Of a stretch of 64,000 nucleotides of DNA, positions 1-9,224 are shown piece after piece; position 1 is the stretch's first letter; every line of letters begins with the position of its first letter. The DNA is from JAKALD01 sp963817785 (GTDB taxonomy: Bacteria > Pseudomonadota > Gammaproteobacteria > Burkholderiales > SG8-39), in NCBI GenBank assembly GCA_963817785.1, contig CAWFPL010000003.1, positions 434,001-498,000 of the forward strand, read 5' to 3'. The translations under genes were made by a program, and so were the position numbers. A model generated the notes under the pieces. The model ran no database searches and was not told the origin of the DNA. It was given only the letters and a program-made list of their open reading frames with translations.

Positions 1-1523
1 TCGTGTTCACGCGCGAGGAGGAGTTCGCCGCCTCGCCGACCCGCCAGCCGGTGCTGCTCAAGCTGCGCTCGGGCTGCAAGAAGGACGGCACGCTCACGTT
101 CCGCGCGGTGGAGACGCTGCACGACAACGGTGCCTACACCTCCTGGGGCGCGACCACGCCGTTCGTCATGATGCAGACCTTCTCGTCGCTGTACCGGGTC
201 CCGCACTGCAGGTACCGGACGCGCGCGGTCTACACCAACAACCCCTACGCCGGATCGTTCCGCGGCTACGGCAACCTGCAGGCGACGTTCGCCGTCGAGG
301 CGCACATGGACCGGCTCGCCGAGGCAATCGGCATGGATCCGCTGGAGTTCCGGCTGCACAACGCGCAGGATCCCGGCGAGGTGACGCCGCAGGGCATGCA
401 CTTCAAGTCCTGCGGCTTCAAGGATTGCCTGAGGACCGCCGCGGCGCGCAGCGACTATCAGGCCAAGCAGCGGCACGCCAGCGCGCACCGGAGCGACCCC
501 GAACCGATCAAGCGGGGCGTGGGCATGGCCTCGATGCTGCACGTCGGCGGCGGCGCCAAGATCTACCCCTCGGACGGCTGCGGCACGATCCTCAAGATCG
601 ACGATTTCGCGCACGTGACGCTGCTCACCGGCGCTTCCGAAATCGGCCAGGGCTCGGAGACCGTTCTCGCCCAGCTGGTGTGCGAGGAGCTCGGCCTGCC
701 GCTCAGCGCGGTCTCGGTGGTGAACAACGACACCGACATCACGCCGTGGGACGTCGGCGTGCACGCCTCGCGCACCACCTTCATCGCCGGCAACTCGGCC
801 ATCGGCGCTGCGCGCAAGGCCAAAGCGAAGATTCTGGCCGCGGCGGCGGGCAAGTCGGGGCACGCCGCGGAGGCGCTCGAGCTGCGCGGCGGAAGCGTGA
901 TCGACAAGCAAAGCGGCGCGCCGCTGTTCGATCTCGGCAAATTCATCCGCTCGCTGCATTTCTCGGACAAGGCCGAGCTGGTGATGACGAGCTTCTATTA
1001 CGAGCCGCCGAGCAAGCACCAGGACCGGCAGTTCAAGGGCGACGTCTCGGCGGCGTATGCATGGGCCACCCAGGTCGCCGAGGTCGAGGTCGACACCCAG
1101 ACCGGGATCGTGCGGCTGCTGCGCATCGTCGCCGCGCACGACGTCGGCCGGGTGCTCAACCGGCTCGGCATCGAGGGCCAGATCGAGGGCGGCATCGTGA
1201 TGGGGCAGGGCTACGCGCTGAGCGAGGACCTGATCGTCGAGAACGGCGTGGTGCGCAACCCGAACTTCCGCGACTACAAGCTGGTCACCGCGCCGGAAAT
1301 TCCGGAAATGGACATCTCGTTCATCGAGACCATGGACGGGGAAGGGCCGCAGGGCGCGAAGGGCGTCGGCGAGGCGCCGGCGATCTGCATCGCGGCGGCG
1401 GTGGCGAACGCGATCTACAACGCGACCGGCGTGCGCATCACCGCGTTGCCGTTCACCCCCGAGCGCGTCTACCGCGCGCTGCACGGCGCGTCGCAGCCGC
1501 CTGCCTGGACGATCGCCGCGTGA
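1..1523 (+). CDS. Xanthine dehydrogenase-family molybdopterin-binding subunit (4-hydroxybenzoyl-CoA reductase alpha-like), 5'-truncated
   Basis: This is the C-terminal two thirds (about 507 residues) of a molybdenum hydroxylase large subunit; the gene begins before the window and the frame is open from base 3. Visible family signatures are the GSFRGYG segment with a following E, MDPLEFRLHN, the GASEIGQGSET cofactor loop, and GAKGVGEAPA near the end, whose Glu is the usual base of the active site. The stretch around ITPWDVGVHASRTTF resembles 4-hydroxybenzoyl-CoA reductase alpha subunits more than xanthine dehydrogenases, which is inference from memory. Such subunits work with an FAD and a 2Fe-2S subunit, presumably encoded upstream. 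The stop overlaps the next start by four bases (GTGA), so it is co-transcribed with the CoA-transferase gene. The family assignment is firm, the substrate is not. Confidence 0.9.
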   Translation, partial: VFTREEEFAASPTRQPVLLKLRSGCKKDGTLTFRAVETLHDNGAYTSWGATTPFVMMQTFSSLYRVPHCRYRTRAVYTNNPYAGSFRGYGNLQATFAVEAHMDRLAEAIGMDPLEFRLHNAQDPGEVTPQGMHFKSCGFKDCLRTAAARSDYQAKQRHASAHRSDPEPIKRGVGMASMLHVGGGAKIYPSDGCGTILKIDDFAHVTLLTGASEIGQGSETVLAQLVCEELGLPLSAVSVVNNDTDITPWDVGVHASRTTFIAGNSAIGAARKAKAKILAAAAGKSGHAAEALELRGGSVIDKQSGAPLFDLGKFIRSLHFSDKAELVMTSFYYEPPSKHQDRQFKGDVSAAYAWATQVAEVEVDTQTGIVRLLRIVAAHDVGRVLNRLGIEGQIEGGIVMGQGYALSEDLIVENGVVRNPNFRDYKLVTAPEIPEMDISFIETMDGEGPQGAKGVGEAPAICIAAAVANAIYNATGVRITALPFTPERVYRALHGASQPPAWTIAA

Positions 1524-2710
1524 CTCGCCGTACCGTCCTCAGCCTCGAGCAGGCGCTGTCGCTTCCGTCGGCGACGTTGCGCTTTGCGCAGCTCGGCTGG
1601 CGCGTGATCCGCATCGAGGCGACGCCATCGGGCGGGGGGCTGCCGGGCGACCCGAACCGCTACATCGGCGGGCGCATCGCCGACGAAGACCGGCGCAGCT
1701 ACTTCATCGCTCCGAACGTCGGCAAGGAGGCCGTTGCCATCAATCTCAAGGACCGGCGCGGACAGGAGGTGCTGCGAAAGCTGCTGCGCGCGCTCGACGT
1801 GGACGTGTTTTGCTGCAACACGGTGCCCTCGCGCTACGCGTCGCTCGGCATCGACTACGCGACCCTCGCCGGGGTCAAGCCCGACCTCATCTGGGCCGGC
1901 ATTTCGGCGATGGGGCCCGATTATCCCGAGGCGCCGGGCTACGACCCGGTGATCCAGGCCATGTGCGGTTACATGGAAGTCACCGGTGACCCGAAGGGTG
2001 CGCCTACAGTGATGGGATTGCCGGTGATCGACCTCAAGGCCGGCGACGAAGTGTACGCGAACGTGATGCTCGCGCTCCTGGAACGACACGAAACCGGAAG
2101 CGGCAAGGCGATCCACATCTCGATGCTGCAGGCCGCCGCCTCGTGGCTGATCACGGTGCTCCCGCTGATCGATTTCGGCTGCCAGCCGGGCGAGATCACC
2201 CGCGCGGGCAACGAGCACCGGAAGTTCATCCCGACCAACGTGTATCCGGCCCGGGACGGCTTCGTGTACCTGGCGATCGGCAGCGATGCTCAATGGCGCC
2301 GGTTGACTGCGGTACCGAAGTTCGCCGCAGTGGCGAACGAGCTGCGCGCGACCAACGAGGGCCGGCACCGGGAGCGCGAGCAGATCCATCGCGACATGGC
2401 TGCGCTCACGGCGCGCTACGCGGTAGAGGAGATCCTCGCCGATCTGCGCGCGGCGACCATTCCCGCGACGCGCATCCTGGACATACGCCAGGTGCGGGAG
2501 CTTCCGCAGCTGAGCGCCAAGCTGACGCGCACGACGATGCCCGACGGCCGGACGGCGCGCATGCAGCCGTTGGCCGTGGACGTAGCCGGGTCGCGCAACG
2601 AGCTTGCGTTTCCGCCCAAGTACGGCGCCGATACGCGACGGGTGCTCGGCGAGGCCGGGTTTCACTCCGACGACGTCGATGCGCTCGCGGCGGCGGGTGT
2701 GATCGCGTGA
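1520..2710 (+). CDS. CaiB/BaiF class III CoA-transferase
   Basis: The product is 396 aa, a normal family length, and would move CoA between carboxylic acids through an aspartyl-CoA anhydride. It starts with GTG at 1520, overlapping the previous stop. The N-terminus has the family layout (LGWRVIRIEA followed by a Gly/Pro-rich loop). The segment VIDLKAGDEVYANVMLALL carries the conserved Asp expected to be the catalytic carboxylate, followed by GSGKAIHISML. It lies between a molybdenum hydroxylase and a V4R protein, all in overlapping reading frames, so it likely activates the substrate or an intermediate of the pathway as a CoA thioester. The N-terminal 20 residues are slightly divergent from canonical CaiB. 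The CoA donor and acceptor cannot be read from the sequence. Confidence 0.88.
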   Translation: MTRRTVLSLEQALSLPSATLRFAQLGWRVIRIEATPSGGGLPGDPNRYIGGRIADEDRRSYFIAPNVGKEAVAINLKDRRGQEVLRKLLRALDVDVFCCNTVPSRYASLGIDYATLAGVKPDLIWAGISAMGPDYPEAPGYDPVIQAMCGYMEVTGDPKGAPTVMGLPVIDLKAGDEVYANVMLALLERHETGSGKAIHISMLQAAASWLITVLPLIDFGCQPGEITRAGNEHRKFIPTNVYPARDGFVYLAIGSDAQWRRLTAVPKFAAVANELRATNEGRHREREQIHRDMAALTARYAVEEILADLRAATIPATRILDIRQVRELPQLSAKLTRTTMPDGRTARMQPLAVDVAGSRNELAFPPKYGADTRRVLGEAGFHSDDVDALAAAGVIA

Positions 2711-3210
2711 GCGCGTCGCTCCTGGAGCGGCTCGAATGCGATGCCGCCGAGGGTGAGCTGCGCGACGGTGGTACGCGCTATCTGCTCGTGCGTCACGATT
2801 CTCTGATGGGAATGTTCGCACGCCTGCCGGCCGAGGCCCGCCGTACGGCGCTGGCAGCGCTCGCCGAGTCGGTCGCCGAGCATGGAGCGCGCTCGGCCGA
2901 GCGCTACGCCTCGGAACTGGCGGGCGGCCGCGAGCAATTGCTGACCGTGATTGAGGCAACCGCGCCACAGCTGGGCTGGGGGCGTTGGCGCTTCGAGCGC
3001 CACGAAGGCGAAATCGGACTGGAGGTCGACAACAGCCCGTTCGCCGAGGGCTATGGCCGCTCGAGCGAGCCGGTCTGTGCGGCGATCGTCGGAATGCTGC
3101 GCGCGGTCGCGGGGCTGGTCCTCGGCGCAGGGGCGACGGCCGAGGAACATCGCTGCGCGGCGGCGGGTGGCGCGAGCTGCGGCTTCCGCGCGTGGCGGCG
3201 GGTAGCGTGA
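2707..3210 (+). CDS. V4R-domain small protein
   Basis: This is a 167-aa soluble protein starting with GTG at 2707 (four-base overlap with the upstream gene). The C-terminal half (about residues 100-165) has the pattern of a V4R (4-vinyl reductase/hydrocarbon-binding) domain: a GYGRSSEPVC segment, a hydrophobic helix, then EEHRCAAAGGASCGF with the paired cysteines typical of these domains. V4R domains bind small hydrophobic or heme-like ligands and are found in regulators of aromatic catabolism and in bacteriochlorophyll enzymes. Here the domain stands alone with a short helical N-terminus, so it could be a ligand sensor or chaperone for the neighbouring enzymes. Translational coupling supports a shared role, but function is unknown. 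Confidence 0.7.
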   Translation: MSASLLERLECDAAEGELRDGGTRYLLVRHDSLMGMFARLPAEARRTALAALAESVAEHGARSAERYASELAGGREQLLTVIEATAPQLGWGRWRFERHEGEIGLEVDNSPFAEGYGRSSEPVCAAIVGMLRAVAGLVLGAGATAEEHRCAAAGGASCGFRAWRRVA

Positions 3211-3269
3211 AGGATAGGACGGCGGCCTGCGGGGATGGGTCGCCGATTTTTCTCAGAGGAGGTAAGACC

Positions 3270-4403
3270 ATGAAGCTGAAACTTGTCACGCTTGCGTTTT
3301 CAACTGCGCTCGCGTCCCTGCCGGCGCACGCCGACATCACGATCGGCGTATCGCTGGGTGTCACCGGGCCCGGTGCCTCGCTGGGCATCGATTACAAGAA
3401 CGCCTACCAGCTCATGCCCAAGACGCTGGGCGGCGAGCCGGTCAAGTACATCATCCTCGACGACGCCTCCGACCCGACCAACGCCGCGAAGAACGCGCGC
3501 CGTCTGATCAGCGAGGACAAAGTCGATGCGCTGATGGGCTCGAACGGCGTGCCCTCGGCGATTCAGATGGCTCAGGTGGCGGCCCAGGCAAAGACCCCCA
3601 TCGTCGTGCTCACGCCCGCGGTGCTCTCGCCGGCGGTGCTGCATTGGTCGTTCATCGTGCCGCAGACCACCGAGCTGATGATGGGCGCCATCGCCCAGCA
3701 GATGAAGTCGAAGGGCGTCAAGACGGTGGGCTACATCGGCTTCTCGGATACCTGGGGCGACCTGGTGCTCAAGGCGTTGCAGTCGTTCGCGGGCCCGGAC
3801 GGCTTCAAGATCGTGACCGACGAGCGCTACGCGCGCGCCGACACCAGCGTCACCGGCCAGGTGCTGCGCATCATCGCCGCGAATCCCGACGCCGTGGTGG
3901 TCGGCGGCTCGGGGACCGGCGGCGCGCTGCCCCAGGTCGCGCTGGTCGAACACGGCTACAAGAAGACCATTTACCACAGTCACGGCGACGTCAACGGCCA
4001 GTTCATCCAGGTCGGCGGCAAGGCGGTCGAGGGCGCGGTCGCGGTAACCGGTCCGCTGATCGTGCCGGAAGAGCTGCCCGCGGGCTATCCGAACAAGGCG
4101 GTGGCGCTCGACTTCACTCGGCGCTACGAGGCGAAGTTTGGTGCCGGCAGCCGCAATGCGTTCGCCGGCTATGCCTACGACGGCTATCTCCTGCTCAATG
4201 CGGCGGTGCCCGTGGCGCTGAAGAAGGCGCAGCCGGGCACGGCAGCGTTTCGCGAGGCGCTGCGCGCCGCGCTCGAGCAGGTACACGGCGTCGTGGGCAC
4301 GCACGGGGTGTACGACATGAACCCGAGCACCCACACCGGGCTCGACGAGCGTGCCCGCGTGCTGGTGCACGTCGTGAACGGCGCTTGGCGGCTGATGAAG
4401 TAG
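3270..4403 (+). CDS. Liv-type ABC transporter periplasmic substrate-binding protein
   Basis: The product is 377 aa with a cleavable Sec signal (MKLKL, hydrophobic core, cleavage after SLPAHA about residue 21) followed by DITIGVSLGVTGPGASLG, the first strand and ligand loop of branched-chain-amino-acid-type type I binding proteins. A strong AGAGGAGG ribosome site precedes ATG 3270. The fold continues with DDASDPTNAAKNARRLI and SNGVPSAIQ, as in LivK relatives that bind aromatic acids or amides. It is the first gene of a complete importer (permease, fused permease-ATPase, second ATPase downstream). A strong hairpin in the 56-nt gap to the permease may favour higher expression of this subunit. 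The ligand is unknown; an aromatic carboxylate would suit the neighbourhood. Confidence 0.92.
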   Translation: MKLKLVTLAFSTALASLPAHADITIGVSLGVTGPGASLGIDYKNAYQLMPKTLGGEPVKYIILDDASDPTNAAKNARRLISEDKVDALMGSNGVPSAIQMAQVAAQAKTPIVVLTPAVLSPAVLHWSFIVPQTTELMMGAIAQQMKSKGVKTVGYIGFSDTWGDLVLKALQSFAGPDGFKIVTDERYARADTSVTGQVLRIIAANPDAVVVGGSGTGGALPQVALVEHGYKKTIYHSHGDVNGQFIQVGGKAVEGAVAVTGPLIVPEELPAGYPNKAVALDFTRRYEAKFGAGSRNAFAGYAYDGYLLLNAAVPVALKKAQPGTAAFREALRAALEQVHGVVGTHGVYDMNPSTHTGLDERARVLVHVVNGAWRLMK

Positions 4404-4426
4404 GCGGCCCGCAGCGTGAGTAAGGT

Positions 4427-4449
4427 CGGGGGGCGATCGCGGCCCCCCG
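4427..4449 (+). terminator. Intercistronic hairpin after the binding-protein gene
   Basis: A perfect 8-bp inverted repeat (CGGGGGGC 4427-4434 and GCCCCCCG 4442-4449, 7-nt loop) lies between the binding-protein stop and the permease start at 4460. There is no T tract. Such structures commonly protect the upstream mRNA from 3' exonucleases, giving more binding protein than membrane subunits; partial termination is the alternative. Confidence 0.5.
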
Positions 4450-4459
4450 CTCATGCCGT

Positions 4460-5500
4460 ATGAGCGTCGACATTTCCTTGTGGCTGGTGCAGGACGGAGT
4501 CACCAACGGGGCAATCTACGCGCTGCTCGCGCTCGCACTGCTGCTGGTGTTCGCCGTGACCCGCACGATCTTCGTCCCGCAGGGTGAGTTCATCTCCTAC
4601 GCGGCGCTGTCGCTCGCGCTGCTGCAATCCGGCCACCTCCCGGGCGTGGTCTACGTGCTGGTCGGCGGCGGCCTGGTCGCGGCTGCGTTCGACGTGGCCG
4701 GAGCGCTGCGCACGGGAACGTGGCGCCGGCTGCCGCGCAGCCTGGCGCTTTACGTGTTGCTGCCCTGCGCCATCGCGGCGCTCGCGTGGTGGGCTGCGCC
4801 GCGCAAGCTCGACCTGGCCGCCCAGGTGCTGCTCGTGCTCGCGCTGGTCACCCCGCTCGGCCCCATCCTGTACCGGGTTGCCTATCAGCCGCTCGCCAGC
4901 GCGTCGGTGCTGGTGCTGTTCATCGTCTCGATGGCTGCGCACTATGTGCTCAGCGGGCTCGGGCTGGTGTTCTTCGGCGGCGAGGGGCTGCGCTCCAGGT
5001 CCTTTTCGGACGCGCACTTCAGGCTGGGCGTCCTCGACGTGAGCGCGCAAAGCCTCGCAGTGGTCGTGGCGAGCATGGTCATCATGCTTGCGCTGTGGCT
5101 GTTCTTCGGGCGCACGCTCTACGGCAAGGCGCTGCGCGCGACGGCGGTGAACCGGGTCGGGGCGCGATTGGTGGGCATTCGGCCCGAGCTGGCGGGCAGC
5201 CTGAGCTTTCTGATCGCCGCGTTCATCGGGGCAGTCTCCGGGATCCTGATCTCGCCCATCACGACCATCTACTACGACACCGGCTTCCTGATCGCGCTCA
5301 AGGGCTTCGTCGGGGCGATTCTCGGTGGCATGGGAAGCTATCCGCTGGCGGTGGCGGGCTCGGTCGGCGTGGGGCTGCTACAGTCGTTTTCGTCGTTCTG
5401 GGCGAGCGCGTTCAAGGAGACCATCGTCTTTACCGCCATCATTCCGGTCCTGCTGTGGCGCTCATTGAAGAGCCGCCAGATCGAGGACGAGGAAGAATGA
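4460..5500 (+). CDS. Liv-type ABC transporter inner-membrane permease (LivH family)
   Basis: This is a 346-aa polytopic membrane protein with a LivH-type N-terminus (QDGVTNGAIYALLALALLLVF) and about eight hydrophobic segments. The conserved cytoplasmic loop before the last helices reads TALKGFVGAILGG-like (ALKGFVGAILGGMGSYP), which contacts the ATPase. An extra hydrophobic stretch around residues 75-140 makes it longer than the roughly 290-300 residues usual for LivH. It follows the binding-protein gene and overlaps the start of the fused permease-ATPase by four bases, so the stoichiometry is probably one of each membrane component. Confidence 0.9.
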   Translation: MSVDISLWLVQDGVTNGAIYALLALALLLVFAVTRTIFVPQGEFISYAALSLALLQSGHLPGVVYVLVGGGLVAAAFDVAGALRTGTWRRLPRSLALYVLLPCAIAALAWWAAPRKLDLAAQVLLVLALVTPLGPILYRVAYQPLASASVLVLFIVSMAAHYVLSGLGLVFFGGEGLRSRSFSDAHFRLGVLDVSAQSLAVVVASMVIMLALWLFFGRTLYGKALRATAVNRVGARLVGIRPELAGSLSFLIAAFIGAVSGILISPITTIYYDTGFLIALKGFVGAILGGMGSYPLAVAGSVGVGLLQSFSSFWASAFKETIVFTAIIPVLLWRSLKSRQIEDEEE

Positions 5501-7260
5501 TCTCCAGGCGCGTGGCGCTTGCGGCGTTCGTCGCGTTCCTCGTTGCCGCGCCCTGGCTGCTGCCTGCGTTCCAAGTCACCCTGCTCGACTATATCGGCCT
5601 GGCGACGCTGGTGACCCTCGGCCTGGTCCTGCTTACCGGGGTTGCCGGCGTCATGTCTTTCGGCCAGCAGGTATTCACCGGTTTGGCCGCGTACTGCACC
5701 GCAGTATTGACCACCCGGTACGGCCTGTCGCCGTGGATCACGCTGCTCATCGGCCTGGCGCTGGTCGCCGCGGTCGCGCTATTCCTGGGCGCGATCACGC
5801 TGCGGCTTTCCGGGCACTACCTGCCTTTGGCGACGATCGCCTGGGGCATCGGCATCTATTTCGTGTTCGGCAACATGGATCTGCTGGGCCGGCATACCGG
5901 CGTGCCGGACATTCCGGCGCTCGCCGTGCTGGGCTGGAAGCTCGATACCGGCCGGCGGATCTACTGGGTCATCTGGGGCGCCGCGCTCATCGCGCTGCTG
6001 CTGGCGCGCAACCTGCTCGATTCGCGCGCCGGACGCGCCATTCGCGCGCTGCGCTTTCGCAGCGTGATGGCGGAGAGCTTCGGCGTCGATACGTCCTCGC
6101 TCAAGACGGTCGTGTTCCTGTATGCCGCGCTGCTGGCGGGAGTGTCAGGGTGGCTGTACGCGCACTTCCTGCGCTTCGTCAGCCCTGGCGCGTTCGACGT
6201 GAACGCGGGAATCGACTATCTGTTCATGGCAGTCGTCGGAGGGGCGGGGCAGGTCTGGGGCGCGGTGATCGGCGCTTCGGTCATGACGCTCCTCAAGGAA
6301 TGGCTCAAGGAGCTGCTTCCCGCGATCATCGGCTACTCGGTGAACTACGACAAAGTCGTGTTCGGCATTCTGATGCTGCTGCTCCTGCACCGCGCGCGCG
6401 ACGGTCTGGCGCCGGCGCTGGCGCGGCGCCTGATCGCCGGGAACGCGGGAGCGGTCCGACAGCCCGCTACCCCGCTCGCCAGGCGCAGCCAGCCCCGCGC
6501 CGGCGAGCCTCTGCTCGAGGTGCGCGCCTCGGGCAAGCGCTTCGGCGGACTGGTGGCGGTGAGGGACTTGTCGTTCGCCATGACGAGCGGTGAAATTCTC
6601 GGCCTGATCGGGCCAAACGGCGCCGGCAAGAGCACGATGTTCAATCTCATCACCGGGGTCCTGCGCGCCGACGGCGGCGAGATCGTGTTCCGCGGTGAGA
6701 GCATGGATCGCCTCGCGCCGAGCGAGATTGCGCGCCGCGGCATCGGCCGCACCTTTCAGCACGTCAATCTGATCGGTTCGATGTCGGTGCTCGAGAACGC
6801 GGCGCTCGGAGCGCACCTGCGCGGCCGCCATGGAACGGTGGGTGCGATGCTGCGTGCCGACCGGGCAGAGGAGGCGCAGCTGCTGCACGAGGCCGCACGG
6901 CAGATCGAGCGCGTCGGTTTGGCGGACCGTCTCTCCGACCCGGCGGGCAGCTTGCCGCTCGGCAAGCAGCGCCTGCTCGAGATTGCGCGCGCGCTGTGCG
7001 CGGACCCCCTGCTGCTGCTGCTCGACGAGCCGGCGGCCGGGCTGCGCTACGCCGAAAAGCAGGCTCTCGCGGACCTGCTGCGCGGGCTGCGCGACGAGGG
7101 CATGAGCATACTGCTGGTCGAGCACGACATGGAGTTCGTGATGGGACTGGTCGACCGGCTGGTGGTGATGGACTTCGGCGAAAAGCTCGCGGAGGGCCTG
7201 CCCCGGGAGATCCAGTGCAATCCGGCGGTCCTCGAAGCCTATCTCGGGGGCGTCGAGTGA
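5497..7260 (+). CDS. Fused Liv-type permease and ATPase (LivM-LivG)
   Basis: This single 587-aa protein joins the second permease to the first ATPase of the importer. Residues 1 to about 310 form a LivM-like membrane domain (LTGVAGVMSFGQQVFTGLAAY near residue 45 and the loop MAVVGGAGQVWG). A polar linker follows, and from about residue 336 there is a LivG-type nucleotide-binding domain with Walker A GPNGAGKST (about 371), the LivG signature LPLGKQRLLEIARAL, and Walker B LLLLDEPAAG (about 507). ATG 5497 overlaps the upstream stop by four bases. The fusion forces one-to-one assembly of permease and ATPase. Such fusions occur elsewhere in Proteobacteria. The frame is clean through the junction. 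Confidence 0.92.
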   Translation: MISRRVALAAFVAFLVAAPWLLPAFQVTLLDYIGLATLVTLGLVLLTGVAGVMSFGQQVFTGLAAYCTAVLTTRYGLSPWITLLIGLALVAAVALFLGAITLRLSGHYLPLATIAWGIGIYFVFGNMDLLGRHTGVPDIPALAVLGWKLDTGRRIYWVIWGAALIALLLARNLLDSRAGRAIRALRFRSVMAESFGVDTSSLKTVVFLYAALLAGVSGWLYAHFLRFVSPGAFDVNAGIDYLFMAVVGGAGQVWGAVIGASVMTLLKEWLKELLPAIIGYSVNYDKVVFGILMLLLLHRARDGLAPALARRLIAGNAGAVRQPATPLARRSQPRAGEPLLEVRASGKRFGGLVAVRDLSFAMTSGEILGLIGPNGAGKSTMFNLITGVLRADGGEIVFRGESMDRLAPSEIARRGIGRTFQHVNLIGSMSVLENAALGAHLRGRHGTVGAMLRADRAEEAQLLHEAARQIERVGLADRLSDPAGSLPLGKQRLLEIARALCADPLLLLLDEPAAGLRYAEKQALADLLRGLRDEGMSILLVEHDMEFVMGLVDRLVVMDFGEKLAEGLPREIQCNPAVLEAYLGGVE

Positions 7261-7302
7261 GACGCCCGCGCGCAGCCTGTGGATAACCGCTGACGTTAAC
7301 CA

Positions 7303-8040
7303 ATGAGCACGCTCCTCGAAGTGGACGCCCTGCGGGTGTTCTACCGCCGGGTCGAAGGGCTGCACCGCGCCACCCTGCGGGTGGCCGAGGGCGCCATCGT
7401 GACCGTGATCGGTCCCAACGGCGCGGGGAAGACGACGCTGCTCGGCGCGATCATGGGGCTGCTGCCCTCCACCGGCAGCGTGTGCTACGCCGGCGGGAAT
7501 CTCGCCGGAGAGAGTACCGAGAGGCGCGTCGCGCGCGGCCTGTGCCTGGTCCCCGAGAGGCGCGAACTGTTCGGCGAGCTGTCGGTCGAGGACAACCTGC
7601 GCCTTGGCGCATTTTCCCGCGCGCGCCGCGCCGACCGCGGCACGGCGCGCGATCTGGCCGCGGTCTACGCGCGCTTCCCGCGCCTCGAGGAGCGGCGCGC
7701 ACAGACTGCCGGCACGCTCTCCGGCGGCGAGCGGCAGATGCTGGCGCTGGGGCGCGCGCTCATGGCGCGGCCTCGGCTGCTGATGCTCGATGAGCCCAGC
7801 CTGGGGCTCGCGCCGCAGCTCGTCAGGGCGGTCTTCCGCGCCATCGCCGAGCTGCGCGCGGCCGGCGTTTCGATCCTCCTGGTGGAGCAGAACGCACGCG
7901 CCGCACTGCAGGTCGCCGACTACGGGTATGTGCTCGAGACCGGAGAGATCGTGCTGGAAGGTGCGGCGGCGGAGCTCGCCGCCAACCCGCGCGTCATCGC
8001 GTCTTACCTGGGGCTTTCGGGCCGGGCGGGGGTGCGGTGA
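7303..8040 (+). CDS. Liv-type ABC transporter ATPase (LivF family)
   Basis: The product is 245 aa, the usual LivF length, with Walker A GPNGAGKTT near residue 38, signature LSGGERQMLALGRAL, Walker B LLMLDEPSLGL, and the switch region LLVEQNA with Asn-Ala in place of His as is normal for LivF. It would pair with the ATPase domain of the preceding fusion protein. The 42-nt gap upstream contains no strong ribosome site, but no better start is available. Its stop overlaps the start of the NnrS gene (GTGA), so the transporter and the following membrane protein share a transcript. Confidence 0.92.
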   Translation: MSTLLEVDALRVFYRRVEGLHRATLRVAEGAIVTVIGPNGAGKTTLLGAIMGLLPSTGSVCYAGGNLAGESTERRVARGLCLVPERRELFGELSVEDNLRLGAFSRARRADRGTARDLAAVYARFPRLEERRAQTAGTLSGGERQMLALGRALMARPRLLMLDEPSLGLAPQLVRAVFRAIAELRAAGVSILLVEQNARAALQVADYGYVLETGEIVLEGAAAELAANPRVIASYLGLSGRAGVR

Positions 8041-9224
8041 GCGCGCCGCTCTGGCATAGCGGATTCCGCCCGTTCTTTCTCGGCGGCGCACTGTACGGAC
8101 CGGTCCTGGTCGCACTTTGGTACGGCGCGCGCCTCGGTGCGTGGACGCTTGCCGGCGGCGCGCTCCCTCTGCCCCTGGCGCACGCGCACGAGTTGCTGTT
8201 CGGATTCGTCGTCGCAATCGTGTGCGGCGTGCTGCTCACCGCCTTGCCGAGCTGGACCGGTGGCAGGGAGCTGCGCGGAGCCCCGCTCGCACTGCTTGCA
8301 GGGCTATGGCTCGCGGGGCGTGCGGCATTCCTGTTCCTGGGCCGGCTGCCGATCGCGCCGGCCATGATCATCGATTGCGCGTTGCTGCCGGTGCTGGTCG
8401 CGATGGTGGTGCCCACCCTGAGCGGCGCTCGCTGGCGGCTGTTTTTCTGGACTCTTCCGCCCTTGGCCGGGCTGGCGGCCGGCAACGTTGCCTTCTACCT
8501 CGCCGCGGCGCGCGGCTCGATCGAGGCGATGCGCTGGTCGCTCGAGCTCGGGATCGACGCGCTCGCGTTCCTGTATTCGCTCTACGGCGGGCTTCTCACC
8601 CCTGCCTTCACGCGCACGTACCTGCGCGCGCGCGGCGAGCCCGCCGCAGCGATTCTGGTGCCGCTCGAATACGCCACTGCGCTGGCGATGGTGGCCTACG
8701 CCGCGGCCGACCTGGCCGGTGCGCCGCCCGCCTGGATGGCGGCGACGGCGTTCGGCGCGTGCGTTCTGCACGTCTGGCGCTGCGTGCGCTGGCGCGGCTG
8801 GCGCACCGGAGGCGAGCCGCTGCTGTGGACGCTGCACCTCGGCTACGCCTGGTTCATCTTCGCGCTCGCGCTGCGCGCCTGGTCGGCGCTCAACCCGGCA
8901 GTGCCCGCCGACGCCTGGATCCATGCCTTCACGGTCGGCGCGCTCGGGCTGACCATGGCCAGCCTGATGACCCGCGTCGTGTTGCGCCATACCGGCCGCG
9001 CCTTGCACGTGCGCGCGGCGATGCGCGCCGCGTACTTTGCGGTGCTCGCCGCCGCACTCCTGCGCCTGGGCTATGCCGAGCGCGCATACGGCGAATGGGC
9101 GATCCTGGGCTCGGCGCTCCTTTGGTCCGCATGCTTCCTCGCTTACGCGGCGCTCTACGGGCCCATGCTGCTCGCGCCCAGCCTGCCTCGCGCCGCAGGG
9201 CGAGTCAGGCCGCCGACCGCATGA
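8037..9224 (+). CDS. nnrS: NnrS-family membrane protein
   Basis: This 395-aa protein has about twelve hydrophobic segments and the NnrS hallmarks: WHSGFRPFFLGGALY at the N-terminus, HAHELLFGFVVAIVCGVLLTALPSWTG, and a conserved C-terminal HAFTVGALGLTMASLMTRV. NnrS is a heme- and copper-containing membrane protein linked to tolerance of nitric oxide and nitrosative stress and often lies near denitrification genes. Here no nitrogen-oxide genes are visible; it is coupled by four-base overlaps to the Liv ATPase before it and the dehydrogenase-hydratase after it. Its role in this catabolic setting is unclear. Confidence 0.88.
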   Translation: MSAPLWHSGFRPFFLGGALYGPVLVALWYGARLGAWTLAGGALPLPLAHAHELLFGFVVAIVCGVLLTALPSWTGGRELRGAPLALLAGLWLAGRAAFLFLGRLPIAPAMIIDCALLPVLVAMVVPTLSGARWRLFFWTLPPLAGLAAGNVAFYLAAARGSIEAMRWSLELGIDALAFLYSLYGGLLTPAFTRTYLRARGEPAAAILVPLEYATALAMVAYAAADLAGAPPAWMAATAFGACVLHVWRCVRWRGWRTGGEPLLWTLHLGYAWFIFALALRAWSALNPAVPADAWIHAFTVGALGLTMASLMTRVVLRHTGRALHVRAAMRAAYFAVLAAALLRLGYAERAYGEWAILGSALLWSACFLAYAALYGPMLLAPSLPRAAGRVRPPTA

